A stretch of 64,000 nucleotides of DNA from Hexactinellida sp. DTS-2022 (taxonomy: Eukaryota; Porifera; Hexactinellida), in NCBI GenBank assembly GCA_028753945.1, contig JAPNXP010000010.1, forward strand, positions 747,042 through 811,041. Direction: 5' to 3'. Below the pieces are notes generated by a model. That model was not told where the DNA came from and ran no database searches. It worked only from the letters and a program-made list of their open reading frames with translations. This document shows, in pieces, positions 1-12,225 of this stretch (position 1 is its first letter; every line of letters starts with the position of its first letter). A program made the position numbers and the translations under genes.

Positions 1-43
1 AATCTAACACCTTCATAGTGATGATGACATGGCGAAAAAAAAT

Positions 44-155
44 CCAAAATTGCAGCTGTGCCGACAGCATGTTCCATTGGAGGCACTATAAATAAACCAC
101 CAACAAAATATAGTGCCACCAAAGGAACATGTGTCGGCACAGGCTGCAATTTTGG
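44..155. repeat. Hairpin copy 1
   Basis: Inverted repeat with ~48 bp arms around a loop containing aataaaccaccaacaaaa. The left arm lacks two bases of the usual gcagcctgtg motif and the right arm has tgtgtcgg instead of tgcgtcgg, so it is a somewhat decayed copy. Confidence 0.85.
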
Positions 156-1248
156 ATTTTTTTATTATTATCCTTCCGTATCCTCTCCACAGAACAGAGT
201 TTAATTAACTAAGAGCCCAAATTTTCAGGATATGTGTCTCATGGGTTACAGATGTGCACCTGGGGTCACGATTTTTTATTACATTTTTTTGGACACATTT
301 TTGCACCTGTTTAAAATTGAAACAGGAACAATAAATAGTACCCGAAAATTAAATTTATATGCATTCGATAGAGAATTAAATTCTACACCTTTTCACAGTG
401 CACGAATTTTCAAATTGTACTTAGTTTGTGCCACAATTGAGTTGCAAGTTTCCTTTGTTTACTAACACTTCAGTTCAATTGAAAGTGTTAAATCTAATTC
501 TATTGTTTCAACTCGTTATTATTATATTGATTCAACTTGTGAGATCGAGTAGGCTTCTATTTTCCAATAGAAAACTAAGATTCTACATTCCATAACAACG
601 ACAGGTTATGTGATTATATTTCCTTCTGCAAGAATACTCTTGCACTGTTAATATACTGACGTAATTAATAATAATTAATTAAGTAAGTATATGACTTATA
701 TAGATGCTCCCAATTTGTTTATTAGGGGTTATCGAGTGTGCGGAATTGAAATTTGATAGCCAAATTAATTAATTAATTATTTATGACAAAATAATTTAAC
801 TTAATATTTGTAAGTTTACATTGAAATTGGTGTTATATTATAAATAATATTAATAATTATTTATACTAATTAATTAAATATAATAAATCTCAGAGATTAT
901 AGAAGATAGAAACAAACTTTAAATTTATCAATTGGTCCTTATGCCACGTACCACCTATACAAGTGGGTCTTGACACCTTGAGGCGATGATGACATCGTCA
1001 AAAAAATATATTTTTTCAATTTTGTTAACTAAATAATTCGCATGGGTTGGTTGGAGTTGGGTGAATACCCAACACGCACTTGAAAAATGCTGAGTCATCA
1101 CAGATTATATTCTACTGAAACTTGAATATCTCTCAAATGAGGTGAGCTAAATGGAAACTTCCAACTCACTAAGGGTCGTTGCCTACTGAAACACCTTTCT
1201 GAAATAATTTAACACCTTCATAGTGATGATGACTGGGCAAAAAAAAAT

Positions 1249-1360
1249 CCAAAATTGCAGCTAAGCCGACAGCATGTTCCTATGGAGGCACTATCAATAA
1301 ACCACCACCAAAATTTAGTGCCACCAAAGGAACATGCGTCGGCACAGGCTGCAATTTTGG
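1249..1360. repeat. Hairpin copy 2
   Basis: Same hairpin family. The left arm reads gcagctaagccgac with several mismatches to the right arm, which is consensus-like. It is followed by an (ATT)n microsatellite at 1361-1395. Confidence 0.85.
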
Positions 1361-1361
1361 A

Positions 1362-1397
<36 letters not shown>

Positions 1398-1450
1398 TGT
1401 GCCGACTATACTATAGTATAGTGGCCCAGTTCTAATCTTACTGCCTTGGT
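1361..1450. repeat. (ATT)n microsatellite plus palindromic mini-element
   Basis: A run of ATT triplets leads into one copy of the ~56 bp mini-element starting actgtgccgac at 1396. Its centre is the perfect 16 bp palindrome ctatactatagtatag. The tail of this copy is diverged. Confidence 0.8.
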
Positions 1451-2544
1451 TATTAATATTATTGGTCCGTATCGTCTCCACAGAACAGAGTTTAATTAAC
1501 TAAGAACCCAAAATTTCAGTATATGTGTCTCATGGGCTACAGATGTGCACCTGGGGTCACGATTTTTGATTAAATTTTTTTGAACACATTTTTGCACCTG
1601 TATAATATTAGAAAAAGAACAATAAATAGTGCGCGAATATTTAATTTATATGCATTCGATCGAGAATTTAATTCTACACCTTTTCACAGTGCACGAATTT
1701 TTAAATTGGGTTTCGTTAGTGCCACAATGGAGTTGCAAATTTCCTTTGTTTACTAACACTTCAGGTCAATTGAAAGTGTTAAATCTAATTCTATTGTTTC
1801 AACTTGTGAATATTATATTGATTCAACTTGTGAGATCGAGTAGGCTTCTATTTTCCAATTGAAAACTAAGATTATATATTTCATAACAACGACAGATTAT
1901 GTGATTATATTTCCATCTGCAAGAATATTATTGCAAAGTTAATATACTAACGTAATTAATTATAATTAATTCAGTCAGTATATATATGACTTATATAGAT
2001 GCTCCCAATTTGTTTATTAGGGGTTATCGAGTGTGCGGAATTGAAATTTGATAGCCAAATTAATTAATTAATTAATTATTTATGACAAAATAATTTAAAA
2101 AATAATTGTAAGTTGACATTGAAATTGGTGTTATATTATATATAATATTAATAATTATTTATACTAATTAATTAAATATCATAAATCTCAGAGAGGATAC
2201 AAGATAGAAACAAACTTCCAACTTATCAATTGATCCTTATGTGACGTAACACCTCTACAAATGGGTCCTGACACCTTGAGGTGATGATGACATCGTAAAA
2301 AAATGTGTTTTTACAATTTTGTGAATTCTATACTTCGAATGGGTTGGTTGGTGTTGGGTGATGACCCAACACTCACATAAAAAATGCTGAGTCATCAGCT
2401 ATTATATTCTACTCAAACTTAAATATCTCTAAAATGAAGTGAACTAAATGGAAACTTCCACCACTCTAAGGGTCGATGCCTTCTGAAACACCTTTCTGAA
2501 ATAATTTAACACCTTCATAGTGATCATGACATGGCGAAAAAAAT

Positions 2545-2657
2545 CCAAAATTGCAGCCTGTGCAGACAGCATGTTCCTTTGGAGGTACTATCAATAAACC
2601 ACCACCAAAATATAGTGCCACCAAGGGAACATGCGTCGGCACAGGCTGCAATTTTGG
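2545..2657. repeat. Hairpin copy 3
   Basis: Near-consensus hairpin (gcagcctgtgc ... gcacaggctgc), with cagacagcatg in the left arm in place of ccgacagcatg. Confidence 0.87.
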
Positions 2658-2663
2658 ATTTTT

Positions 2664-2775
2664 ACTGTGCCGACTATACTATAGTATAGTGGCCCAGTAT
2701 TGGAATCACTGCCTTTATTACTGTGCCGACTATACTATAGTATAGTGGCCCAGTATTGGAATCACTGCCTTTATT
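2664..2775. repeat. Two tandem copies of the 56 bp palindromic mini-element
   Basis: Starts at 2664 and 2720, period 56. Each copy runs from actgtgccgac to cactgcctttatt with ctatactatagtatag at its core. Hairpin copies without it (for example after 7109) continue directly from ggattttt to the next body, so the mini-element is an added insertion. Confidence 0.88.
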
Positions 2776-4068
2776 TATATTATTATTCTTTCTCCGTAGA
2801 CGGTACCCTGGCCACACCTTTATACATTGAGGGCTGAAACTTGCCATGTAGATGCGAAGTGCCCTTCTAATTTGCACCTGGGGTTACGATTTTTGATTAC
2901 GAAATTTTGCACACATCTTTAACACCTTTCAAAATTTGTCTGGTCCATAACTCAAAATATGCTTTAATAAACCCCCAAATTTTATTTCATATTTGGATTC
3001 ACCATAAAATTCTGCGTCTGATGGGAGAAAAAATCTTTCAATAAAGGGGTCAATTTCTGCCATAAATGGGGATTGAAATTTCTTTGTTTACTCACACTTC
3101 AATTTCTTTAAAAGTGTTAAATCTAATTCTATTGTTTCAACTTGTGATAATTATATTGATTTAACTTGTTAAATCCTACTCTAGTGATTCTACTTGCGAT
3201 AATTATATTGATTTAACTTATAAATTCCAGCTGGCTTCTATTTAATTGTAGTATTACTATACAATGGATTAAATTAAATAATATAATATAAGGAATTTGT
3301 TGACTCAACTCAACCAACCATGGATAACATTGCTAAAATAATTAACAAATAATATAACTTATTATCACTACATAATGAATGAATGGCATTAAACTCAAGA
3401 TGGTTGATGATAGAACAGTTAAGATTTAACATTCCACAACAACGACAGATTAAGTGATTATATATATTTCAGCGAGAATATTCTTGCACAATTAATGTAC
3501 TGACGTAATTAATTATAATTAATTCCTTTTGTATTTAACTTATAGACGGTTCCAATTGGATTATTGGGGTTATCGAGTACGTGGAATTCAAATATTATAG
3601 TGAAATTCAATTTAAAGTAATAATAATTGCAAATAATTGAACTTAATTTATTTTGCTGTATATAATAATGGTGTTAAATAATTATAAATTAATTAGATAT
3701 TTATACTAATTAGCTAAATTTCATTAATTTCAGAGATGATTCAAGATAGAAACAAACTTTCAATTTATCAATTGGTCCTTATGCCAGGTACCACCTATAC
3801 AAGTGGGTCTTGACACCTTGAGGTGATCATGACATCGTCAAAAAAATGTGTTTTTACAATTTTGTTAATTCGATATTTAAAATGGGTTAGTTGACTCACA
3901 TAAAAAATGCTGAGTCATCAGCTATTATATTCTACTGAAACTTGAATATCTTTGAAATGAAGTGATCAAAAACGAAACTTACAACTCAATAAGGGTCGTT
4001 GCCTTCTATAACACCTTTTTGAAATAATTTAACACCTTCATAGTTATGATGACATGGCGAAAAAAAAT

Positions 4069-4179
4069 CCAAAATTGCAGCTTGTGCCGACAGTATGTTC
4101 CTTTGGAGGCACTATCAATAAACCACAACCAAAATATAGTGCCCCCAAGGAACATGCGTCGGCACAGCTGCAATTTTGG
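4069..4179. repeat. Hairpin copy 4
   Basis: Left arm gcagcttgtgccgacagtatg and right arm lacking one G of ggctgc; otherwise consensus. Confidence 0.85.
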
Positions 4180-4188
4180 ATTTTTTTT

Positions 4189-4361
4189 ACTGTGCCGACT
4201 ATACTATAGTATAGTGGCCCAGTATAGATCTTACTGCCTTTAATATTTTTACTGTGCCGACTATACTATAGTATAGTGGCCCAGTATTGGAATCACTGCC
4301 TTTATTACTGTGCCGACTATACTATAGTATAGTGGCCCAGTATTGGAATCACTGCCTTTAT
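4189..4361. repeat. Three copies of the 56 bp palindromic mini-element
   Basis: Starts at 4189, 4251 and 4306. The first has a diverged spacer (agtatagatcttactgcc); the last two are nearly identical and directly abutting. Confidence 0.88.
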
Positions 4362-5090
4362 TATTATTTTTTCTCCGTAGACGGTGCCCTGGCCAGAGCT
4401 TTATAGTTGATGGGCTGAAACTTGGCATGTAGTTGCGGAGGGACCGTCTAATTTGCACCTGGGGTTACGATTTTTTATTAACAAATTTTTGACACATCTT
4501 TAACACCTTTCAAATTTTGTCTGGTCCATAACTCAAAAATTGTTTTACTAAACCCCCAAATTTTATTTCATATTTAGATTCATCTTAAAATTCTGCGTCT
4601 GATGGGAGAAGAAAATTTTTTAAAATTGGTTTAATTTCTGCCATTAATGGGGGTTGAAATTTCTTTGTTTACTCACACTTCAATTTCAATAAAACTGTGA
4701 AATCTAATTCCATTGTTTCAACCTGTTATAATTATATTGATTTAATTTGTTAAATCCTACTCTAGTGATTCAACTTGCGATACTTATATTGATTTAGCTT
4801 ATAAATTCCAGCTGGCTTCTATTTAATTCTAGTATTACTATACAATGGATTAAATTAAATAATATAATACAAGGAATTTGTTGACTCAACTCAACCAACC
4901 ATGGATAACATTGCTAAAATAAATAACTATTAATATAACTTATTATCAATATATAATGAATGAATGGCAGTAAACTAAAGATGGTTTACGGTAGAAACAA
5001 ACTTCAAATTTATCTACCATTCCTTGTGACTCGGACCAATTAACAAATGGTTTTGACACCTTGAGGCGTTGATGACTGGGCGAAAAAAAT

Positions 5091-5203
5091 CCAAAATTGC
5101 AGACTGTGCCGACAGCATGTTCCTTTGGAGGCACTATCAATAAACAAACAACAAAATATAGTGCCACCAAAGGAACATGCGACGGCACAGTCTGCAATTT
5201 TGG
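5091..5203. repeat. Hairpin copy 5, compensatory variant
   Basis: Left arm gcagactgtg pairs with right arm cacagtctgc. Consensus is gcagcctgtg with cacaggctgc, so both arms changed and pairing is kept. The right arm also carries gacgg for gtcgg. Confidence 0.88.
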
Positions 5204-5209
5204 ATTTTT

Positions 5210-5287
5210 ACTGTGCCGACTATACTATAGTATAGTGGCCCAGTATTGGAATCACTGCCTTTATTATTTTTTTTTTTTTTTTTTTTT
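5210..5287. repeat. Palindromic mini-element and T-run
   Basis: One 56 bp mini-element starting at 5210, followed by about 25 T residues before the next body. Confidence 0.85.
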
Positions 5288-6005
5288 CTCCGTAGACGGT
5301 GCCCTGGCCTGAGCTTTATAGTTGATGGGCTGAAACTTGGCATGTAGATGCGATGGGACCGTCTAATTTGCACCTGGGGTTACGATTTTTGATTAACAAA
5401 ATTTTGACACATCTTTAACACCTTTCAAAATTTGTCTGGTCCATAACTCAAAATATGTTTTACTAAACCCCCAAATTTTATTTCACATTTGGATTCACCA
5501 TAAAATTCTGCGTCTGATGGGAGAAGAGAACTTTTAATAAAGATTTTTATTTCTGCCACAAATGTGGTTTGAAATTTCTTTGTTTACTCACACTTCAATT
5601 TCAGTAAAACTGTGAAATCTAATTCCATTTTTCAACTTGTAATAATTATATTGATTTAACTTGTTAAATCTTTCACTATTGTTTCAACTTGCGATAATTA
5701 AATTGATTCAACTAATAAATTCCAGCTGGCTTCTATTTAATTCTAGTATTACTATACAATGGATTAAATAAATTATAATAATATAAGGAATTTGTTGACT
5801 CAACTCAACCAACCGTGGATAACATTGCTAAAATAAATTCCTGATAATATATTTTATTATCAATACATAATGAATGAATGGCATTAAACTCTTGATGGTT
5901 TATGATAGAAACTAACTTCAAATTTATCTACCGTTCCTTGTAACTCCGACCAATTAACAAATGGTTCTTCACACCTTGGGCGTTGATGACTGGGCGAAAA
6001 AAAAT

Positions 6006-6118
6006 CCAAAATTGCACCCTGTGCTGACAGCATGCTCCTTTGGAGGCACTATCAATAACCAACCAATAAAATATAGTGCCACCAAAGGAACATGCGTCGG
6101 CACAGGGTGCAATTTTGG
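6006..6118. repeat. Hairpin copy 6, second compensatory variant
   Basis: Left arm gcaccctgtg pairs with right arm cacagggtgc; consensus is gcagcctgtg/cacaggctgc. Pairing is preserved by matched changes in both arms. Confidence 0.88.
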
Positions 6119-6128
6119 ATTTTTTTTT

Positions 6129-6250
6129 ACTGTGCCGACTATACTATAGTATAGTGGCCCAGTATTAGAATCACTGCCTTTATTATTATTTTTACTGTGC
6201 CGACTATACTATAGTATAGTGGCCCAGTATTAGAATCACTGCCTTTATTA
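6129..6250. repeat. Two copies of the palindromic mini-element
   Basis: Starts at 6129 and 6194, both with agtattagaatcactgcc, separated by a short (ATT)n stretch. Confidence 0.87.
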
Positions 6251-6997
6251 TTATTTTTATTATTATTTTTTTTTTCTCCGTAGACGGTGCCCTGGCCTGA
6301 GCTTTATGGTTGATGGGCTGAAACTTGGCATGTAGGTGCGATGGGACCGTCTAATTTGCACCTGTGGTTACGATTTTTGATTAACAAATTTTTGACACAT
6401 CTTTAACACCTTTCAAATTTTGTCTGGTCCATAACTTAAAAATTGTTTTACTAAACCCCCAAATTTTATTTCACATTTGGATTCGCCATAAAATTCTGCG
6501 TCTGATGGGAGAAGAAAACTTTCAATAAAGGGTTTGATTTCTGCAATAAATGGGGGTTGAAATTTCTTTGTTTACTCACACTTCATTTTCAGCAAAACTG
6601 TGAAATCTAATTCCATTGTTTCAACTTGTAATAATTATATTGATTTAACTTGTTAAATCCTACTCTATTGTCTCAACTTGCAATAATTAAATTGATTTAA
6701 CTTATAAATTCCAGCTGGCTTCTATTTAATTGTCGTATTACTATACAATGGATTAAATATAATAATATAATATAAGGAATTTGTTGACTTAATTCAACTC
6801 AACCGTGGATAACATTGCTAAAATAAATAACTAATAATATAATTTATTATCAATACATAATGGATTAATGGCATTAAACTCAAGATGGTTTAAGATAGAA
6901 ACAAAACTTAAAATTTATCCCCCGTTCCTTGTGACTCGGACCAGTTAACAAATGGTTCTTGACGCCTTGAGGCGTTGATGACTGGGCGAAAAAAAAT

Positions 6998-7109
6998 CCA
7001 AAATTGCACCCTGTCTGACAGCATGCTCCTTTGGAGGCACTATCAATAACCAACCAATAAAATATAGTGCCACCAAAGGAACATGCGTCGGCACAGGGTG
7101 CAATTTTGG
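6998..7109. repeat. Hairpin copy 7
   Basis: Same gcaccctg/cagggtgc variant as copy 6, with one base lost in the left arm (ctgtctgac). No mini-element follows it. Confidence 0.87.
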
Positions 7110-7849
7110 ATTTTTATTATTATTATTTCTCCGTAGCAGGTGCCCTGGCCACACCTGTATACATAGAGGGCTGAAACTTGGCATGTAGATTCGGAGTCGA
7201 CGTCTAATTTGCACCTGGGGTTACGATTTTGTATTAACAAATTTTTGACACATCTTTAACACCTTTCAAAATTTGTCTGGTCCATAACTCAAAAAATGTT
7301 TTACTAAACCCCAAAATTTTATTTAACATTTGGATTCACCATAAAATTCTGCGTCTGATGGGAGAAGAAAATTTGTTAAAATTGGTTTAATTTCTGCCAT
7401 AAATGGGGGTTGAAATTCCTTTGTTTACTCGCACTTCAGTTTCAATAAAACTGTGAAATCTAATTCCATTGTTTCAACTTGTAATAATTATATTGATTTA
7501 ACTTGTTAAATCTTACTCTATTGTTTCAACTTGCGATAATTAAATTGATTCAACTTATAAATTCCAGCTGGCTTCTATTTAATTCTAGTATTACTATACA
7601 ATGGATTAAATAAAATATAATAATATAAGGAATTTGTTGACTAAACTCAAATCACCGTGGATAACATTGCTGAAATAACTAACTAATAATATAATTTATT
7701 ATCAATACATAATGAATGAATGGCATTAAACTCTTGATGGTTTATGATATAAACTAACTTCAAATTAATCTACCATTCCTTGTGACTCGGACCAATTAAC
7801 AAATGGTTCTTGACACCTTGAGGCGTTGGTGACTTGACGAAAAAAAAAT

Positions 7850-7961
7850 CCAAAATTGCAGCCTGTGCCGACAGCATGTTCCTTTGGAGGCACTATCAAT
7901 AAACCACCAACAAAATATAGTGCCACCAAAGGTACATGCGTCGGCACAGTCTGCAATTTTG
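7850..7961. repeat. Hairpin copy 8, mixed arms
   Basis: The left arm is consensus (gcagcctg) but the right arm carries the copy-5 variant (cagtctgc), giving one unpaired position. It ends gcaattttgttatt rather than gcaattttggatt. Confidence 0.86.
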
Positions 7962-8699
7962 TTATTATTTCTCCGTAGCAGGTGCCCCGGCCACATCTGT
8001 ATACATTGAGGGCTGAAACTTGGCATGTAGTAGCGGAGTGACCGTCTAATTTGCACCTGGGGTTACGATTTTTGATCAAATAATTTTAACACATATTTAA
8101 ACTAATTATGGCTCATAACATTAAATAATTAAAATTGAGCTTGATAAATTTTAAATGTACGGATAGAGAATTAAATTCTACACCTTTTGGCAAATCACAA
8201 AAGTTCAATTTGGCCTAGGTTTGTGCCATAATTGGGGTACCAATCTCCTGTGTTTCCTCACACTTCAGATTCAGTAAAACTGTTAAATCTAATTCTATTG
8301 TTTGAACTTGTAATAATTATATTGAATCTAATTCTATTGTTTCAACTTGTAATAATTATATTGATTTAACTTGTTAAATCTTACTCTATTGATTCAACTC
8401 GCGATAATTATATTGATTTAACTTATAAATTTTAGCTGGCTTCCATTTAATGAATTAAAACAAATTAAATTAAATAAGGAATTTGTTGACTAAACTCAAA
8501 TCACCGTGGATAACATTGCTAAAAAATAACTAACTAATAATATAATTTATTATCAATACATAATGAATGAATGGCATTAAACTCTTGATGGTTTATGATA
8601 GAAACTAACTTCAAATTTATCAACCGTTCCTTGTGACTCGGACCAATTAACAAATGGTTCTTGACACCTTGAGGCGCTGGTGACTTGGCGGAAAAAAAT

Positions 8700-8812
8700 C
8701 CAAAATTGCAGCCTGTGCCGACAGCATGTTCCTTTGGAGGCACTATCAATAAACAACCAACAAAATATAGTGCCACCAAAGGAACATGCGTCGGCACAGG
8801 CTGCAATTTTGG
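8700..8812. repeat. Hairpin copy 9, end of first array
   Basis: Consensus hairpin. The following sequence (atagcttataattaggg) is unrelated to either body type, so the array ends here. Confidence 0.87.
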
Positions 8813-8991
8813 ATTTTTATAGCTTATAATTAGGGTGTACTGTATAAATGAAATAATATTTCAGTCAATAATGGGAAACCTGTATATAGAATAGACATCA
8901 CAAGAAAAGTGTTAACACGCATCACAAGCATTAATTTTAGATCGGGATCCCGGGATTGAAGGAACAAATCCAGGAATATAACACTAAAAAT

Positions 8992-9031
8992 CTAAAATTA
9001 CAGCTGTGTCGACTGCATATTCATTTGGAGC
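8992..9031. repeat. Half hairpin (left arm only), diverged
   Basis: ctaaaattacagctgtgtcg to catttggagc matches the left arm of the hairpin with about seven changes and then stops. A ggatcccgggatt motif lies just before it, at 8946-8957. Probably an old broken copy. Confidence 0.6.
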
Positions 9032-9600
9032 AAGGTTGAAACCGCTCAAACCGAATATCAGTATTCATGAATAGTTGCCCTACCGAATACCAATACTGAT
9101 AATATTCGGTTACGTCAACCGAATACCAGGGAATTATTTAGGAGCGCGAGACGATCCTTTTGGTGTATTATTTAGGAAAAAAATTAATTAGGAGCGAGAA
9201 AAATTGGAATTTTCTCCTATACCGTAACATTAATTTGTGATTAAGGCGTATTAAAATTGGATCAGACCAGGATTAGGAGCATGTTTACAAATGGTTGTAA
9301 CACTGCCTAATACGAATACTGATAATATTCGGTCGGGAGACCGAACACCGAATATATCAGGTTTGCAACGTAATACTGAATACTGATACGTGTATCAGGT
9401 TGGCAACCAAACATCAACTATTCGGCAAATAATATTCGGCTCAACCCATCAAAAACATTTCATGAATCGACCACATGCATCCTTAAAGAAAATCCATGTG
9501 AAATTGAGTGCAGTGCTTCAAAGTTTCATTTAAGCTATCAAGAATGGAGCCAAGTAGAGCCACAATTTGTATATGTAATGTTGCAACCAGAATGGACTAA
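9032..9600. repeat. Region of repeated CCGAATA palindromes before MULE copy 1
   Basis: Motifs of the form accgaatac(c/t)gataatattcggt recur in both orientations from about 9049 to 9430. They look like subterminal repeats of the following MULE element, but I could not define matching ends or a target duplication. Confidence 0.45.
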
Positions 9601-9639
9601 GATTTTACTCGAAAAATAGAAGAATTTACCCACTCTGCG

Positions 9640-11104
9640 TGTTGCTGTTTACATACCACCGAATTAACGTAAAGTACGAAAGTCTAAAATGTCACTTTCC
9701 AATTGCTGAAGCAAATCTCATAAATCGGTCAGATGAGGTGGAGTATGAGATCATTGACGGTTGTAGTGAGCGTGGGGAAACACTCCTGTGTGACTCATAT
9801 GGATACTCCTACGCAGAGAAGAAGGGCACATACCGGCAGCCAGGCAAAATACAGTGGCGGTGTAACAAAGATGTGGTGCAACAGTGGTGCAGGAGAGTGA
9901 AATCTTCTCTAAGGGCCGTGAACATGACCACGCAGGACAGCCAGGAATTGCAGATAAATTGAAAGTTAGGAAGAAGACGTTCCGTTTAGTGAAGGCAAAC
10001 TACTTCAAGTCAGCCCAGTCAACTGTGGAGGAAGTTATGGCTGAAGAGCTGACTCCAGAAATGCCATATGGGAGCCGAAGCAACCCTGTGACCTTAGCCC
10101 GGGCAGCAAACAGACACAGACATGCGAACCGCCCTGCAGACCCCACTGACCTGAGGTTTGATTTGGTAGAAGACCACATTCCAGAAGACTTTCTGCAGAG
10201 TGATGTGAAAAGAGATGATCAGCGCAATCTTATCTTCGCAACACCTGACCAGTTGCAAATCCTTGCGGAAACTAAAGTCCTTTTCCTTGATGGCACATTC
10301 AAGGTGGTAAAGGCACCCTTCAAACAGCTCTTTTCATTTCACACATTTCTTGGGGATGCAGACTGCAATAACATTAAACAGGTTCCACTGATATTTGTAC
10401 TGATGTCTTCAAAGAAGAAGGACTATATGGCTGTATTCCAGAAAGTCAAAGATCTCGCTCCTAGCTCGAATTGACGCACCTTATTCTCGACTTCGAGTCA
10501 TCCATCTGAAGGGCAGCGAGGATCATCTTCCCAGATGCGCACATCCGAGGCTGTAGCTTTCACTGGAGCCAGGCCCTCTGGAGGAAGGTACAGCAGCTAG
10601 GACTAGTTGGGCGTATAACTCTGTTTCAGCAGTACACGACTACATACGAATGCTGTTCGCCTTGCCCTACCTGCCAGTCGGCCACATCATTCGTTCGTTC
10701 GACCAGATTGCTTCCGTGACCAATGACCAGCTTCGTCCTCTGGTGGATTATGTTCGCTCCACGTGGATCAGGGACAGTGGTCTCCAGAAGACTGGTGTGT
10801 CTACAAGAGATACATCCGAACGAACAATGACGTAGAGGGCTGGCACAACCGGCTCAACATGAAGGCCCAACGAGGGAACCTCCAGCTCTACCTCCTGATA
10901 CAGCTGCTCCACAGTGAAGCTAAGCTAGTGCCTCTCCAGAAGCAGCTGATCACCGAAGACAAGCTTCGCAGACAGCAGAGGAAGGGTACAATAAAGATAC
11001 AGGGAGCCCTCAGCTGCCTCTGGAAACAGTATGAGAAGGGAGAAATCAAGACCAGCATGCTGCTGACGAAGCTGTCTGGAATCTGTGCTCCAAAGACACA
11101 GTAA
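9640..11104 (+). pseudogene. MULE-type transposase, frameshifted copy 1
   Basis: Broken Mutator-like (MULE) DDE transposase with an N-terminal FLYWCH-like zinc region. The zinc region (9730-9960) has Q-W-R-C-N-K and then, in the next frame, REHDHAGQPG. The core follows: FLDGTFKVVKAPFKQLF near 10290, THLILDFESS near 10475, PDAHIRGCSFHWSQALW near 10540, and the C-terminal box RTNNDVEGWHNRLN near 10820. It ends at TAA 11102-11104. Lesions visible: frame changes near 9890, 10470, 10610 and 10775, plus a TGA inside the DFESSI-RAARIIF segment, probably an ancestral Trp. The region is clearly richer in GC than its surroundings, suggesting a young or foreign family. It is not functional as it stands. 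Confidence 0.85.
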
Positions 11105-11265
11105 CTAATCGATTAATACAATACTAATATAATTTTTCTGACAATTAAAATAACTCGAAATCTGTTTGAAAATACCGTAGGCCGAATTCACTCACAGGCC
11201 GAGTTAGCCTAAATACTGTAGGCCGAATTCACCTAGGCCGAATTCACTGGTGGGCCGAATCGCCC
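11105..11265. repeat. TAGGCCGAATTCAC repeats after MULE copy 1
   Basis: Three to four copies of a motif like taggccgaattcac lie between 11176 and 11250, ending at ggccgaatcgcccggttacc. Possibly the right end of MULE copy 1, mirroring the CCGAATA motifs on its left; no convincing terminal inverted repeat was found. Confidence 0.45.
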
Positions 11266-12225
11266 GGTTACCACAAAGAGATGCATATATATTCCCTTGT
11301 GTGTATGCCTTGTTACAGGCTAAGACTGAAGTCACTTACGAAAGGATGCTCTCTAAAGTACTCCAGCTAGAACCAGAATTAAATCCCACATCTATAATGG
11401 TGGATTTTGAAAAGGCCGCGATTAAGCTTGGGAAAATAAGTTCATTGCCTGTGTATTATGGATGTTTCTTCCACTTATCTCAAAACATTTACCGGAGAAT
11501 TCAAGCTGATGGATTAGCTACTGCGTATCAACAAGATGCTGATTTAGCTTTGAAGCTGAAGATGCTGCCCTGCCTGGCTTTCGTACCCGAGATCGATGTA
11601 ATTGATTGTTTTAGTATTTAGAATATCCCCAATCTGGGATGACGGTAGCGAAATATTTTGAAGACAACTATATTGGAAAACAACTCCCAAATGGTTCTCG
11701 CAGGACGCCACTATTTCCTATAAGAATGTGGAACATGCACAACAAAGAGTGATGGATCAAATGCCTAGAACAAATAATTGTGTAGAAGGCTGGCATAATG
11801 CATTTAGACATTGTAGGGGTTCATTTGGGGGGGCCCCCCTATATTTAGGGGGTACCCCCCTAAATATGCAAATTCTTGAAATTGATTTGGGGGGGCTCCC
11901 CTATATTTGGGGGGTACCCACCAAATATCCAATTCCATATGTTGAATTTGGGGGGAGGGGATATCGAATTATATGTCTACAATTTTGGGCCACCACTCTT
12001 ACACTGCTTCCCTTTTAAAGAAATCCCCTACTTTATTCCCAAATTTCCATAATAGAAATATATTGATAGTAACAGATAGAATAGAGACACGTTTATCAAA
12101 TACGTTTACTACATTTGAAAGAAATATAATGTTGAATTTCTAGACTCCTCTGCCTATGCTATATAGCGTACGTGCTATATCTAATCTAAATCTAAATCTT
12201 GTTTACCTAAACTAGTTGCCTAACA

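Larger units (their letters stand above)
1..8820. repeat. Tandem-like array of ~0.85-1.5 kb hairpin-bearing units
   Basis: About eight units follow one another. Each is a body, then a conserved joint (a run resembling cttgacaccttgaggcg, then gatgac and gaaaaaaatcc), then a ~112 bp hairpin, then the next body. Hairpin starts are at 44, 1249, 2545, 4069, 5091, 6006, 6998, 7850 and 8700, so spacing falls from ~1.3-1.5 kb to ~0.85 kb. Two body types alternate. Type A starts with a motif like ctccacagaacagagttt (near 180 and 1465). Type B starts with ctccgtagacggtgccctgg (near 2795, 4373, 5288, 6277, 7127, 7970). Both share gcacctggggttacgattt. Short ORFs in this stretch only translate the hairpins and are not genes. 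I do not recognise the family; it could be a satellite or a tandemly amplified non-autonomous transposon. Confidence 0.85.

Noticed and set aside
2466..8806. Numerous short ORFs containing VPTHVPLVALYF and CNFGFF on both strands
   Set aside because: They are translations of the hairpin arms and appear wherever the hairpin occurs.
1..8820. CRISPR array, suggested by regular repeats
   Set aside because: Units are 0.85-1.5 kb, the repeat is a long hairpin, and the organism is eukaryotic.
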